Assembly: GCA_964624145.1 (NCBI GenBank)
Contig: CAZUXT010000005.1
Span: 65,390 to 129,389, forward strand
Direction of reading: 5' to 3'
DNA from: WJMT01 sp964624145
Lineage (GTDB): Bacteria > Acidobacteriota > Aminicenantia > Aminicenantales > Aminicenantaceae
DNA length: 64,000 nucleotides
Below are positions 26,854 through 35,005 of this stretch, piece by piece; within the stretch, counting starts at the first letter, position 1; each line of letters opens with the position of its first letter. Below the pieces are notes generated by a model. That model did not search any database, was not told the DNA's origin, and saw only the letters and a list, made by a program, of their open reading frames with translations. The translations under genes were made by a program, and so were the position numbers.

Positions 26854-27440
26854 ATTTCTAATTTTTCGACTAATTTCTGTAAAGGAATAAATTTATACTT
26901 TTTATATAATTTTTTGAATTTTTTCTTATCAACCGGCTCAAAGTTTAGGTCTGTCACATGAATTATTCTTAATTTTTTTGCCATAAAATAAAGCTCATCC
27001 AATAAAGCCTTTTCAGGCGTTGCTATTAAAAATTTATCCTTTTTTACAAAACCAAAAAAATACTTACTCTCTAAATGAGAGAATTCATATTCTTTTTCTT
27101 GATAAGTGATGTGTCTCGGTTTCAAGGGAGTGATTGATGTAACTGTGTAGGGAAATTGAGACAAAATTCCATAGAAAGAAAGAGCGCTTTCTAAAGAAAT
27201 ATAGGAGGGATTGACCAAGAAGTTAGCTAATTCAAAATCATTATACTCCCTTAAAGAAAAAAGATATCGGCCCTTAATGATTCTCTGAATCACTCCCTCT
27301 TTTTCCAGTCTTTGCAAGAGTTCATAAAGAGTCTTAATTTTTTTTGTTTCGAATATTTTACTGGCATCAGTTACATCAAAAAATGTGACTTTTTTTTGAT
27401 GCAGGATCTTTATTGCTTTAGCTTTTGTTATAGGTTCCAT
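26847..27440 (-). CDS. AbiEi-like antitoxin, locus 2
   Basis: About 197 residues. N-terminal winged helix (TKAKAIKILHQKKVTFFDVTD, wing VIQRIIKGRYLFSLREY), then the AbiEi core with NPSYISLESALSFYGILSQFP and IATPEKALLDELYFMAKK. The ATG at 27452 abuts a TATAAT box, so it would lie upstream of the transcript; the second in-frame ATG (27440) is preferred, with almost no leader. Probable function is neutralising the overlapping toxin and repressing the promoter through the inverted repeat at 27443-27462. Confidence 0.85.
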   Translation of the reverse strand: MEPITKAKAIKILHQKKVTFFDVTDASKIFETKKIKTLYELLQRLEKEGVIQRIIKGRYLFSLREYNDFELANFLVNPSYISLESALSFYGILSQFPYTVTSITPLKPRHITYQEKEYEFSHLESKYFFGFVKKDKFLIATPEKALLDELYFMAKKLRIIHVTDLNFEPVDKKKFKKLYKKYKFIPLQKLVEKLEIC

Positions 27441-27442
27441 AT

Positions 27443-27480
27443 TTGCTATCATATTATAGCAATTATGGCATCTATGTCAA
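27443..27480 (-). promoter_or_regulatory. promoter with overlapping perfect inverted repeat, AbiE locus 2
   Basis: Minus-strand TTGACA (27475-27480), 16-nt spacer, TATAAT (27453-27458). A perfect 7-bp inverted repeat TTGCTAT-CATATT-ATAGCAA (27443-27462) covers the -10 box and the expected start point. A bound repressor would block polymerase directly, the expected arrangement for an autoregulated antitoxin. Confidence 0.7.
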
Positions 27481-27481
27481 T

Positions 27482-27672
27482 TTAAAATCTTCTCTTCTGA
27501 ACAATCTCGTACTGATAAACTTTGGCCTCACTATAATCCAAGACCAGAAGCCGACTCCCATAGGCCCAGATGCCGTGTCAGGTGTGACTGAGAGGAATTT
27601 CCTGAAAGAGCAAACCGTTTGCATCAAACACCTCCAGTTTATACATGTCGGACCTGCCCTTAGCCTCAGCCT
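27482..27672 (-). pseudogene. 3' fragment of a 6-bladed beta-propeller gene
   Basis: Minus-strand translation gives AKGRSDMYKLEVFDANGLLF, then a premature TGA (27578-27580), then HGIWAYGSRLLVLDYSEAKV and a final stop. This matches the C-terminal blades of 6-bladed (BF3164/NHL-like) propellers such as the one at 56981, but only the last 60 or so codons remain. Confidence 0.6.
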
Positions 27673-27745
27673 TTGACCTCAGTGCTTACAGTGAAAAAGC
27701 GGTAGTCATCATATTTGACCGTAGTCTCAGAGCGACTATTTCTGC
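27666..27745 (-). pseudogene. 3' fragment of a paralogue of the 25138-26031 gene
   Basis: Minus-strand reading gives SETTVKYDDYRFFTVSTEVK then TGA, against TEITVHYEDYQFFTVSTEVK at the C-terminus of the intact gene 1.6 kb away. Only about 25 codons survive. It abuts two other fragments, making this a junction of gene ends. Confidence 0.75.
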
Positions 27746-27874
27746 GACCTGAATAAAGACCTTCAGAACGAGATCATTTCAAGAACAGAGCATATGGAAG
27801 TTTAGGACCTGTCTACCACTTGATCTTAAAAGTGACTCTTGCCTGGCGCGGCTGCTGCCTTCCCCAGACCTCAC
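27731..27874. repeat. 143-bp direct repeat flanking the AbiE island, copy B (includes hypD 3' fragment)
   Basis: Bases 27731-27804 on the plus strand encode the last 24 residues of a hypD-like protein (SDYFCDLNKDLQNEIIS onward) and a stop; only synonymous changes separate it from the intact gene at 23.4 kb. The remainder is the 3' end of the intact TonB receptor. Partner copy at 23456-23598. Confidence 0.9.
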
Positions 27875-30629
27875 CAAAGAGAGGAATGTCTTCCTTTACA
27901 TAGGATATGGGCTTCTGGCTGTTAAAAACATTCAAAACATCTATCCGCAATACAGAAGACACAGGAGAGGAAAGCCCTATATTTCCCAGCTTTATCTCTT
28001 TTTCTATCCCAAAATCAAGGTAATGATGGGCCGGTGTTTTCCTGGATCCCCTTGTTTCCGGAAACGAATAGTAACCTCCGAAATAGGGGACATAACCCAA
28101 TTTTTCCCAGTAATATCCTGATATCCATTCAAACGCTGCGGACACACTGAACCCATAAGGAGCAAGAAAGACCGTCAGGAGTTTGAAGTCGTGGTCAACA
28201 GAATAGGGCAGCTTCCCGTACCAGCCTTCATCCCCAATCCCTCTTCCTCCCAGTCCCCCGAGGGCCCAATCATAATATTCTTTGATTTCCTCTAATCCGG
28301 GAAGACCGGGAATAAATATGTGGTTGCCGAACAATCCCAGGTAGTTTGTGCTGCCTTCTTCCTGGGACCAGGAACCGGTCTCTGACTGGCCGGGATTTGT
28401 GCCTTTGGCCGAAGAATGGCTGTAGGAGGCATTCACAAAAAAGCTCCTTCCTATTTTTCCGTTCAGCTCGAATTCCACTCCGGAATAATTTCTTCTCTTG
28501 TGCTCAAAATTATCATATAAAAATTTATACTGGCTTATTGGATCAAAAACAGCCAGCACTTCCATAAGGTCATCTGCCCTGGAGTGAACATAACGGGCAG
28601 AGAAAGCCCAGTTGTTACCGATTCTTCTGTCATATTCTATAAGGTATCGAGTCAGAAAATCCGGCTTGATATCAGAGGCGATCTCAAAAGGCTGGTTCTT
28701 TTGTTCATTTTCAAAAATCCAATTGGAGGGGTCATGCAGCTCGGCTGTATCCGGATTTATCCCTCCCTGCCATCTGTATGTCCTGAAGCTCAATCCTGCT
28801 CCTGAATTCAAAAGCCCCAGGGGCATGGTGGTTATGACATCTGAAAATCTTCCCCAGCCCAATTTGATGATATTTTTACTGTCCCCTGTTATGTCAACGG
28901 ACAAAGACAAGCGGGGAGATAAAAAGTCAGCTAATCCCCAGGAAAACATCTTATCCCCATTGTTATCCAGGCATATTTGAGTCTGGCTTCTGAGGCCAAT
29001 CATAAACGATACCCTGTTCCACGTCATCTTGTCGTCAAGATATACACCTATGCCTCTTGAAGAATTAATAAAATCAAACACTCCGTATTCATAAAAGAAA
29101 GTGGGTGTCTGCTGTCCTTCCCTCCATGAACTGAAATAATATTTCGTTCCGCTTTCAAAGCCATTGTCCGGGAACAGGTCTTCATCCTTTCCTGTAAAAT
29201 CAACAGCGAATTTTGAGGAGAAATCAAAGTACTCCACGCCGATATTCAATTCATGATTTCCAAAAGCTTCGGTATCAAAATACTTCGTAAACTTCATACT
29301 GAAATCAAGTCTGTTTTGATTATCCGTAACCCCCCCGTACGAATTATTGATATTGCGTCCCAAATCCTCAATGTAATACATGGAAGGCCCCAGGTCATCA
29401 TCAGAAGGATGTGTGAGTTTATTTCTTTCTATGTACCCGAACCCGGCTTCCAAAAGAGTTGTGGAATTCAATATCCCCCTGTAATTGACCCGCATTATGT
29501 AATCAGTAAAGTCTTTTTGTTCATACAATTCGGGAACCCCTATCCCGCCTTTTTGGTCCAGACTTTTCTGGAACACAGCCGTGGTTGACAGATTATGGCT
29601 GCTGTTAAAAGCATAAGTGAATTTGGCAAAGAGATTATTCACCAGCGTGCTTTCCTTGCCCCCTGGAACATATAAATAATCTATGTGGGCATCTCCTGTT
29701 TCTGCTGAATCACTGAAGACATTGTCCGAAACGAAAAACCAGAGTTTGTCCTTGATGACCGGCCCGCCAATATTGAAATACCAGTCATAATTCGAGAAAT
29801 AATCCGGCTCGCTTATTACGGAAAGCTGTTCCTGTTTGGGTGACTGAAGGTTCTTATCCATAAACACAAGCGAAAACTGCCCTGAAAGGTCATTACTACC
29901 GGTTTTTGTAACCATGTTTATGATCCCTCCGTAAGCAGATCCGTATTCCGGACTGAAGGGATCGGAAATCACCTGTATCTCTTCTATGGCATCAAAATTA
30001 AGGTTTATTCCCGAATTTCTCAACCTCACGCCACTAATACAGAGTCCGTCTACGATCCAGTTGTTGCCTTCCTGTCCCTCTCCGCGGAAACTGGGCTGCC
30101 CTTCTCCTGACTGGCCTTTTCTGGTGTTCATTCTAACACCTGTTACTCCGGGAGTAAATTTAATGGCATCGACAATGGTTCTGTTCTGCCCCGGCAATTT
30201 TTCAAGATTATCGCTGTCCAGATAATAGCTGGTGTCCGCAGAAGTTTTATCAATCAACGGCGCCGGAGCCGTGACAGTGACTTCCTCCTCCAGTTTTGAT
30301 TCTTTCAAGGTCACGGCTAAATCTGTGACTCTTCCAAGACGGACCACAACATTTTCCCGGACATGAGGTGTGAATCCCTGCAGATAAAAACTAATGGTGT
30401 ATTCTCCTATGGGAAGAAGAGGGAACCGAAATCCTCCGTCCGGAGAAGAACGGACGGTTCTTATACCCTGAAGGCTGCGGCTTTCAATAGATATCTCAAC
30501 TCCCGCAAGTCCCTCTCCCTCACTATCCTGAACACGCCCTTTTATCTCCCCAGTCTCACTCGAAAATGCCGGAAGCACTAAAAATAAAAACATACCTGAG
30601 AACAGAATGAATAATTTTATTTTCTCCAT
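27813..30629 (-). CDS. TonB-dependent receptor with carboxypeptidase-regulatory domain
   Basis: 938 residues. Signal peptide, then a carboxypeptidase-regulatory-like beta-sandwich (about 25-105, GEIKGRVQDSEGEGLAGVEISIES), plug domain (about 118-235, LPGQNRTIVDAIKFTPGVTG and NNWIVDGLCISG), then a large barrel ending VTFKIKW. Such receptors import oligosaccharides, peptides or siderophores using TonB energy. The substrate is unknown. RBS is GAGGAATAA before ATG 30629. No SusD-like partner is next to it. Its 3' end lies in the direct repeat, and a related fragment follows hypD at 23.5 kb. Confidence 0.92.
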   Translation of the reverse strand: MEKIKLFILFSGMFLFLVLPAFSSETGEIKGRVQDSEGEGLAGVEISIESRSLQGIRTVRSSPDGGFRFPLLPIGEYTISFYLQGFTPHVRENVVVRLGRVTDLAVTLKESKLEEEVTVTAPAPLIDKTSADTSYYLDSDNLEKLPGQNRTIVDAIKFTPGVTGVRMNTRKGQSGEGQPSFRGEGQEGNNWIVDGLCISGVRLRNSGINLNFDAIEEIQVISDPFSPEYGSAYGGIINMVTKTGSNDLSGQFSLVFMDKNLQSPKQEQLSVISEPDYFSNYDWYFNIGGPVIKDKLWFFVSDNVFSDSAETGDAHIDYLYVPGGKESTLVNNLFAKFTYAFNSSHNLSTTAVFQKSLDQKGGIGVPELYEQKDFTDYIMRVNYRGILNSTTLLEAGFGYIERNKLTHPSDDDLGPSMYYIEDLGRNINNSYGGVTDNQNRLDFSMKFTKYFDTEAFGNHELNIGVEYFDFSSKFAVDFTGKDEDLFPDNGFESGTKYYFSSWREGQQTPTFFYEYGVFDFINSSRGIGVYLDDKMTWNRVSFMIGLRSQTQICLDNNGDKMFSWGLADFLSPRLSLSVDITGDSKNIIKLGWGRFSDVITTMPLGLLNSGAGLSFRTYRWQGGINPDTAELHDPSNWIFENEQKNQPFEIASDIKPDFLTRYLIEYDRRIGNNWAFSARYVHSRADDLMEVLAVFDPISQYKFLYDNFEHKRRNYSGVEFELNGKIGRSFFVNASYSHSSAKGTNPGQSETGSWSQEEGSTNYLGLFGNHIFIPGLPGLEEIKEYYDWALGGLGGRGIGDEGWYGKLPYSVDHDFKLLTVFLAPYGFSVSAAFEWISGYYWEKLGYVPYFGGYYSFPETRGSRKTPAHHYLDFGIEKEIKLGNIGLSSPVSSVLRIDVLNVFNSQKPISYVKEDIPLFGEVWGRQQPRQARVTFKIKW

Positions 30630-30785
30630 TTATTCCTCGTAAAAAAGACGGCTGTTATCCCCTTTTTTCCTTTGTTTTTCTCCTCTGTAAAATGCAGGAG
30701 CTCCCTCTCATAATTGATAATCCCTCTTATAGCACAGGGGGCAAATGTTGTCAAAACAAAACCAGGGGTGGAATTTTCCTCAGGG

Positions 30786-30814
30786 TTGACATTCAAACCC
30801 AAATAAGTTATAAA
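30786..30814 (+). promoter_or_regulatory. promoter of the rpsU-lipA operon
   Basis: TTGACA (30786-30791), 17-nt spacer, TATAAA (30809-30814), followed by AAGGAGGTGA (30831-30840). Confidence 0.75.
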
Positions 30815-30845
30815 TTTTGTACCTTGAGATAAGGAGGTGAATTTT

Positions 30846-31055
30846 TTGGCATTTGTTGTCGTAGAAGACGGTGAATCTATAGAAACAGCTTTGAAAAGAT
30901 TCAAGCGGAGAGTACAGCAAGAATCCATCATAAAAGAAATCAAAAAGCATTCTGTATACATCAAACCGGGCGAGAAGAGACGGATGAAGGACGCTCAAGC
31001 AAGAAAACGGATGAGAAGGCGCCTGAGAAGAGAACGGCAAAACCATTATTATTAA
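30846..31055 (+). CDS. rpsU: 30S ribosomal protein S21
   Basis: 69 residues, normal for bS21: VVVEDGESIETALKRFKRRVQQ followed by the basic tail KPGEKRRMKDAQARKRMRRRLRRER. The start is TTG at 30846, eight bases after the near-perfect AAGGAGG; the GTG at 30837 overlaps the ribosome site and cannot be used. bS21 helps start-site selection on the 30S subunit. It heads a four-gene cluster with lipA, a phosphoesterase and ogt. Confidence 0.93.
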   Translation: MAFVVVEDGESIETALKRFKRRVQQESIIKEIKKHSVYIKPGEKRRMKDAQARKRMRRRLRRERQNHYY

Positions 31056-31111
31056 TTCCTCCGATACTATCCAAGGGTTCTCCTCCCAGTCCATACAAAC
31101 GAAAAAAGTCA

Positions 31112-31996
31112 GTGGAAGCCTTAGAAAAAACGCACGTAAGCAGAAAACCTTTATGGTTGAAGGTAAAACAACCCACTCATCAGAACTTTTTTAAGGTTTC
31201 CGGCTTACTCAAAAAAAAGGGGCTTCACACTATCTGCCAGAGTGCCAAATGCCCCAATATCTCCGAGTGCTGGTCTCAAAAGACCGCCACTTTTTTGATA
31301 ATGGGAGATGTTTGTACCAGAAACTGCCGTTTTTGTGCCGTCAAATCAGGTATCCCCGAAAAACTTTCCTCAGAGGAACCCGCCCGCATCTCGGAAGCCG
31401 TAACAGCCATGGCACTTACATATGTTGTGATCACATCCGTTACAAGGGACGACCTTAAAGATGGCGGCGCTTCTTTCTTTGCCGATACAGTCCATACGGT
31501 CAGAAGCAAATCAGCGGATATAAAGATAGAGCTTCTCATCCCTGATTTTAAAGGCAGTACAGATGCTCTGAAAACCGTGATCCGCAGCCGGCCTTCGGTC
31601 ATCAATCATAATCTGGAAGTCCCTTCCGTTCTGTACTCATATATAAACAGAGATCCCAAAAATTATGTCCGTTCCTTAAAAGTGATTGAAAATGCAAAAA
31701 AGATGGGAGCTTACACCAAGTCCGGTATTATGGTCGGCCTTGGAGAAGATTATCCGCATATAATCCAAACATTTAAAGACCTGAGAAATGCGTCCTGCGA
31801 CATACTGACCATAGGCCAGTACCTTCAGGCCACAAAATCAAATCTCCCTGTAAAAAAATATTACAGTCCGGATGAATTCAAATATTTGAAAACCACAGCT
31901 CTGAGTATGGGGATAAAGCAGGTTGAATCAGGGCCTCTCGTTCGGAGTTCTTATAGGGCTCATGATTTATATAACCGTTTGATGAAAGAACATTAA
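31112..31996 (+). CDS. lipA: lipoyl synthase
   Basis: 294 residues. The auxiliary cluster motif CQSAKCPNISEC (CX4CX5C), radical SAM motif CTRNCRFC and the C-terminal RSSY that ligates the second cluster are all present. LipA inserts two sulfurs into octanoyl groups on E2 and H proteins. Start is GTG 31112, 56 bp after rpsU, with only a weak ribosome site. No lipB or lplA is seen within the window. Confidence 0.95.
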   Translation: MEALEKTHVSRKPLWLKVKQPTHQNFFKVSGLLKKKGLHTICQSAKCPNISECWSQKTATFLIMGDVCTRNCRFCAVKSGIPEKLSSEEPARISEAVTAMALTYVVITSVTRDDLKDGGASFFADTVHTVRSKSADIKIELLIPDFKGSTDALKTVIRSRPSVINHNLEVPSVLYSYINRDPKNYVRSLKVIENAKKMGAYTKSGIMVGLGEDYPHIIQTFKDLRNASCDILTIGQYLQATKSNLPVKKYYSPDEFKYLKTTALSMGIKQVESGPLVRSSYRAHDLYNRLMKEH

Positions 31997-31997
31997 A

Positions 31998-32738
31998 ATG
32001 CGTTATTTGATATTTACGGACATTCATGGAAATCTGGAAGCACTCAATACGGTGCTCAAGTTTGCTGAAACAAAGAGCATTGACCACTCCCTTCTTCTGG
32101 GAGATCTTGTGGGTTACGGTGCGGATCCAAGAGAAGTCATCAATAAAATCCAGGGCATAGGATCCATTTCAACCATAAGAGGGAACCATGACAAAGCGGT
32201 TGCTAACATTGATTCTCTGGAAGGCTTTAATGCGGTAGCAGCGGCTGCCATTGTATGGACAAGAGAAAATCTGTCTGATGAAAACATGCATTTTCTTTCC
32301 CAACTGCAAAAAGGCCCTCTCACTGTCCATGAAAACATCACTTTGTGTCACGGAGCTCCGTTTGATGAAGATTATTACATATTCGGAGAGCTGGATGCTG
32401 CCGAAGCATTCGCCTATATTGACACTCAATTGACATTTTTCGGTCACACCCACCTTCCGTTTGTTTATTCCTTAAAGAACGGTCTTGTGAAAGGCTCTTA
32501 CATTTCCGGAAACGAGGAGGAAGTCGTATTAGAAAAAGACACCAAATACCTTATTAATCCGGGTTCCGTGGGTCAGCCCAGGGACAGAAACAGCCTCACA
32601 TCCTGCGCCATATACGACTCTGAGAAACATAAGGTCAGCTTCTTCAGAATGAAATATGACATAAAAAAAGCTCAGGACAAGATAAGAAAGGCAGGGCTCC
32701 CCCCCTCCTTGGCAGATAGGCTTTCACTGGGGGTATAG
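31998..32738 (+). CDS. metallophosphoesterase (YfcE/MPE-like)
   Basis: 246 residues with the calcineurin-type metal motifs in order: DIHGN, LLGDLVGYG, IRGNHD, LCHGAP and FFGHTHLPF, plus NPGSVGQPRD. These bind two metals and hydrolyse phosphodiesters. It begins one base after the lipA stop, so it is translationally coupled. Substrate unknown. Confidence 0.9.
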   Translation: MRYLIFTDIHGNLEALNTVLKFAETKSIDHSLLLGDLVGYGADPREVINKIQGIGSISTIRGNHDKAVANIDSLEGFNAVAAAAIVWTRENLSDENMHFLSQLQKGPLTVHENITLCHGAPFDEDYYIFGELDAAEAFAYIDTQLTFFGHTHLPFVYSLKNGLVKGSYISGNEEEVVLEKDTKYLINPGSVGQPRDRNSLTSCAIYDSEKHKVSFFRMKYDIKKAQDKIRKAGLPPSLADRLSLGV

Positions 32739-32741
32739 GAA

Positions 32742-33248
32742 ATGACTTTGCTTCACACTTTTATGGCCTTTGAAAAAGGCTGTCTTATTCTGATAAAAAA
32801 CAAAACCGGCCTTCAAAAAATCACCTATGTTAAAAACAAAAATCTCATAGAGCCCATTCTGGATCAGTACAAAAAATCAAATATCCCTCTCCTTCCCGTT
32901 GCCAAAGAGTTCAAACAGGAAAAAGAATTATTCAGACGTTATTTCCAAGGTGATCCTGTTGATTTTTCCTCTCTGAGACTTGATTTCTCAGAAGGAACGC
33001 CCTTTCAGAGGAAAGTCTGGAGGGCTACGCAAGAAATCCCGTACGGACGCTTGGAAACCTATAAATCCCTGGCTCATAAAATAAATCACAAAGGGTACCG
33101 GAGTGTGGGAGGCGCTTTGGGAAAAAATCCGTTTCTCATTGCTGTCCCCTGCCACAGAGTCATTCGAACAAACGGAGATTTAGGAGGATTCGGAGCCGGA
33201 TTGGACCTGAAAAGATACCTCCTCCGCCTCGAAGGTACATGGGTCTAG
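32742..33248 (+). CDS. ogt: methylated-DNA-protein-cysteine methyltransferase
   Basis: 168 residues. The active cysteine is in IAVPCHRVIRTNGDLGGFGAG, the suicide acceptor of O6-methylguanine repair, and the DNA-binding region FQRKVWRATQEIPYGRLETY is normal. It follows the phosphoesterase gene by three bases as the last gene of the rpsU operon. No Ada-type N-terminal domain. Confidence 0.93.
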   Translation: MTLLHTFMAFEKGCLILIKNKTGLQKITYVKNKNLIEPILDQYKKSNIPLLPVAKEFKQEKELFRRYFQGDPVDFSSLRLDFSEGTPFQRKVWRATQEIPYGRLETYKSLAHKINHKGYRSVGGALGKNPFLIAVPCHRVIRTNGDLGGFGAGLDLKRYLLRLEGTWV

Positions 33249-33261
33249 GTACAGGCTGATT

Positions 33262-34116
33262 TTATGAATCACCTAAAGAGGGATTGGCATAGCAGTACAA
33301 ACACGCATGCGGACAGCTCTGCTTATAACTCCCGATATCCACTGATTCCGTACACCTGCATTCTTTTCTCTGGCTTTTGTCTTTTCTGAGAGACACCGCC
33401 TCTTTCCCGGGATGAAGCTTCTGCAAAAAAGCCCCGTCTATACAGGAAGACTGATTGATTCCTTCTACGACAGTCAAAAAATTCTGGCTGCATGAATAAA
33501 GATTCAATCCCCATTTAAAGGCGATATCCGCTAAGTAGCGAGCTGCCTCAATTTTTTCCCCTTCAGAGGGATCCCTGTAGTGAAAATTATGTTTAAGGGC
33601 CCTCTTTTTTGCTTTTCCATACCACTGGACAAAACTGAATCTCACGTCTTTGATCCCGCAAGAGCTGATTTCAGGGGCTAGCTTTTCAAAAAATTGAATA
33701 TTGCTGCAGAAGCCTCCTCCTTCTTTCCAAAAAACGACCGGATCGAATCTGACCGAAACCCTGGCAGGGCTTCCCGCAATGTTTATCAACTCCCGGAGCT
33801 GCCGGACAGCATCTCCGGGAGGAGGTGAATTTTTTTCTATGAAAGTCCCGCCAAGGCCTGTTATGGTGAAATGAAGATATATCTGGTCATATTTTTTAAT
33901 GTTTTTCAGCAGGCTGTGCCTGTCTTTGATGAGATTTGAAAAATCCTTTGACCAGAGAACCAGGGTATGGACTTTCTCCGGACTTAAGTCGACCGAATAT
34001 TTATGCCCTGAAGGCCCGAATACCACAGCTTTCTCTCTCTGCACACTCTGGCTCAGCCATTCGGGGAAAAACGCAACCACATCACTTCTTCTTGAGGCAC
34101 TGATCACTTTTTTCAT
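33262..34116 (-). CDS. DUF1848 family protein
   Basis: 284 residues. It starts KKVISASRRSDVVAFFPEW, the DUF1848 hallmark, with LVLWSKDFSNL and YLHFTITGLG later. The C-terminus has CRCTESVDIGSY then CPHACLYCYAN, a radical-SAM-like CxxxCxxC set at an unusual end position; the DUF1848 family is known for this. Function is unknown. Convergent with ogt, independent promoter. Confidence 0.88.
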   Translation of the reverse strand: MKKVISASRRSDVVAFFPEWLSQSVQREKAVVFGPSGHKYSVDLSPEKVHTLVLWSKDFSNLIKDRHSLLKNIKKYDQIYLHFTITGLGGTFIEKNSPPPGDAVRQLRELINIAGSPARVSVRFDPVVFWKEGGGFCSNIQFFEKLAPEISSCGIKDVRFSFVQWYGKAKKRALKHNFHYRDPSEGEKIEAARYLADIAFKWGLNLYSCSQNFLTVVEGINQSSCIDGAFLQKLHPGKEAVSLRKDKSQRKECRCTESVDIGSYKQSCPHACLYCYANPSLGDS

Positions 34117-34260
34117 TATATCTTGACACCAAAACGACGTGGTTTTAATATTACCTTGACTGACCTGGCCTATTTATAAAAAATTGGCGGTCTTTTTATT
34201 ATTGTTTTCATTTCAATGATATGCAAGATTTTTTCCATGTTACAGTATAAAATATAAAAA

Positions 34261-34983
34261 ATGTCGATTTTAAGAGCCGAGAATCTCAGAAAAAGCTTTA
34301 ACCAGCGTGCCGTGGTGGAAGATGTCTGTATAAAAGTCAAATCCGGCATCATCGCTGGGATGCTAGGAAGAAATGGAGCTGGAAAAACAACCACGTTTCG
34401 CATGGTCACAGGTTTGACCCCACCGGATAAGGGCTCTGTTTTCCTTGACGACCTGGATATATCCTATCTTTCCACCACACAAAGGTCAGAAAAGGGGATC
34501 GTGTATCTCCCTCAAGAAAATTCCGTGTTCATGAAAACTAATGTCGAAAACAATCTCAAAATGATTCTTGAACTCAAAGGATACAACAAGGACGAACAGG
34601 AGGAAACCGCAGCCTATCTTCTATCAGAGTTAGGTCTATCATCCCTGGCAAAGCAGCCGGCGCACAGCCTTTCCGGAGGGGAGAGAAGAAGGCTTGAAAT
34701 CTGCCGCGCTCTAGTGCTCAAGCCTAAATTCCTGCTTCTGGATGAACCATTTACAGGAATAGACCCGTTGACCATCATCGAACTTCAAAAAATATTTAAA
34801 AAATTGAAAAACAAAGGAATTGGCATCCTTTTGTCTGACCACAATGTCAGAGATACTCTTAAAATCACTGATTATGCCTATGTGATTGACAAAGGAAAAA
34901 TCCTCGTCAAAGGGACTCCTGAAATGATCGCTTCGGATAAAAAAGCCAAACAAAAGTTTCTTGGCGAGAGTTTCAAATTATAA
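34261..34983 (+). CDS. lptB: LptB-like ABC transporter ATPase
   Basis: 240 residues. Walker A GRNGAGKTT, Q-loop LPQENSVF, signature LSGGERRRLEICRAL, Walker B FLLLDEPFTGIDPL and switch His in LLSDHNVRDTLKITDYAYVID, the last typical of LptB. LptB powers lipopolysaccharide export with LptFG. Neither lptA, lptC nor rpoN is adjacent, so identity as LptB rests on the sequence alone. TATAAA (34246-34251) nine bases before ATG suggests a short leader. Confidence 0.8.
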   Translation: MSILRAENLRKSFNQRAVVEDVCIKVKSGIIAGMLGRNGAGKTTTFRMVTGLTPPDKGSVFLDDLDISYLSTTQRSEKGIVYLPQENSVFMKTNVENNLKMILELKGYNKDEQEETAAYLLSELGLSSLAKQPAHSLSGGERRRLEICRALVLKPKFLLLDEPFTGIDPLTIIELQKIFKKLKNKGIGILLSDHNVRDTLKITDYAYVIDKGKILVKGTPEMIASDKKAKQKFLGESFKL

Positions 34984-35005
34984 TTGGATTACTGCCCCGA
35001 ACCAT

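Noticed and set aside
27443..27676. 77-codon plus-strand frame between AbiE locus 2 and the TonB receptor
   Set aside because: The minus strand shows recognisable gene remnants; the plus frame has no motif.
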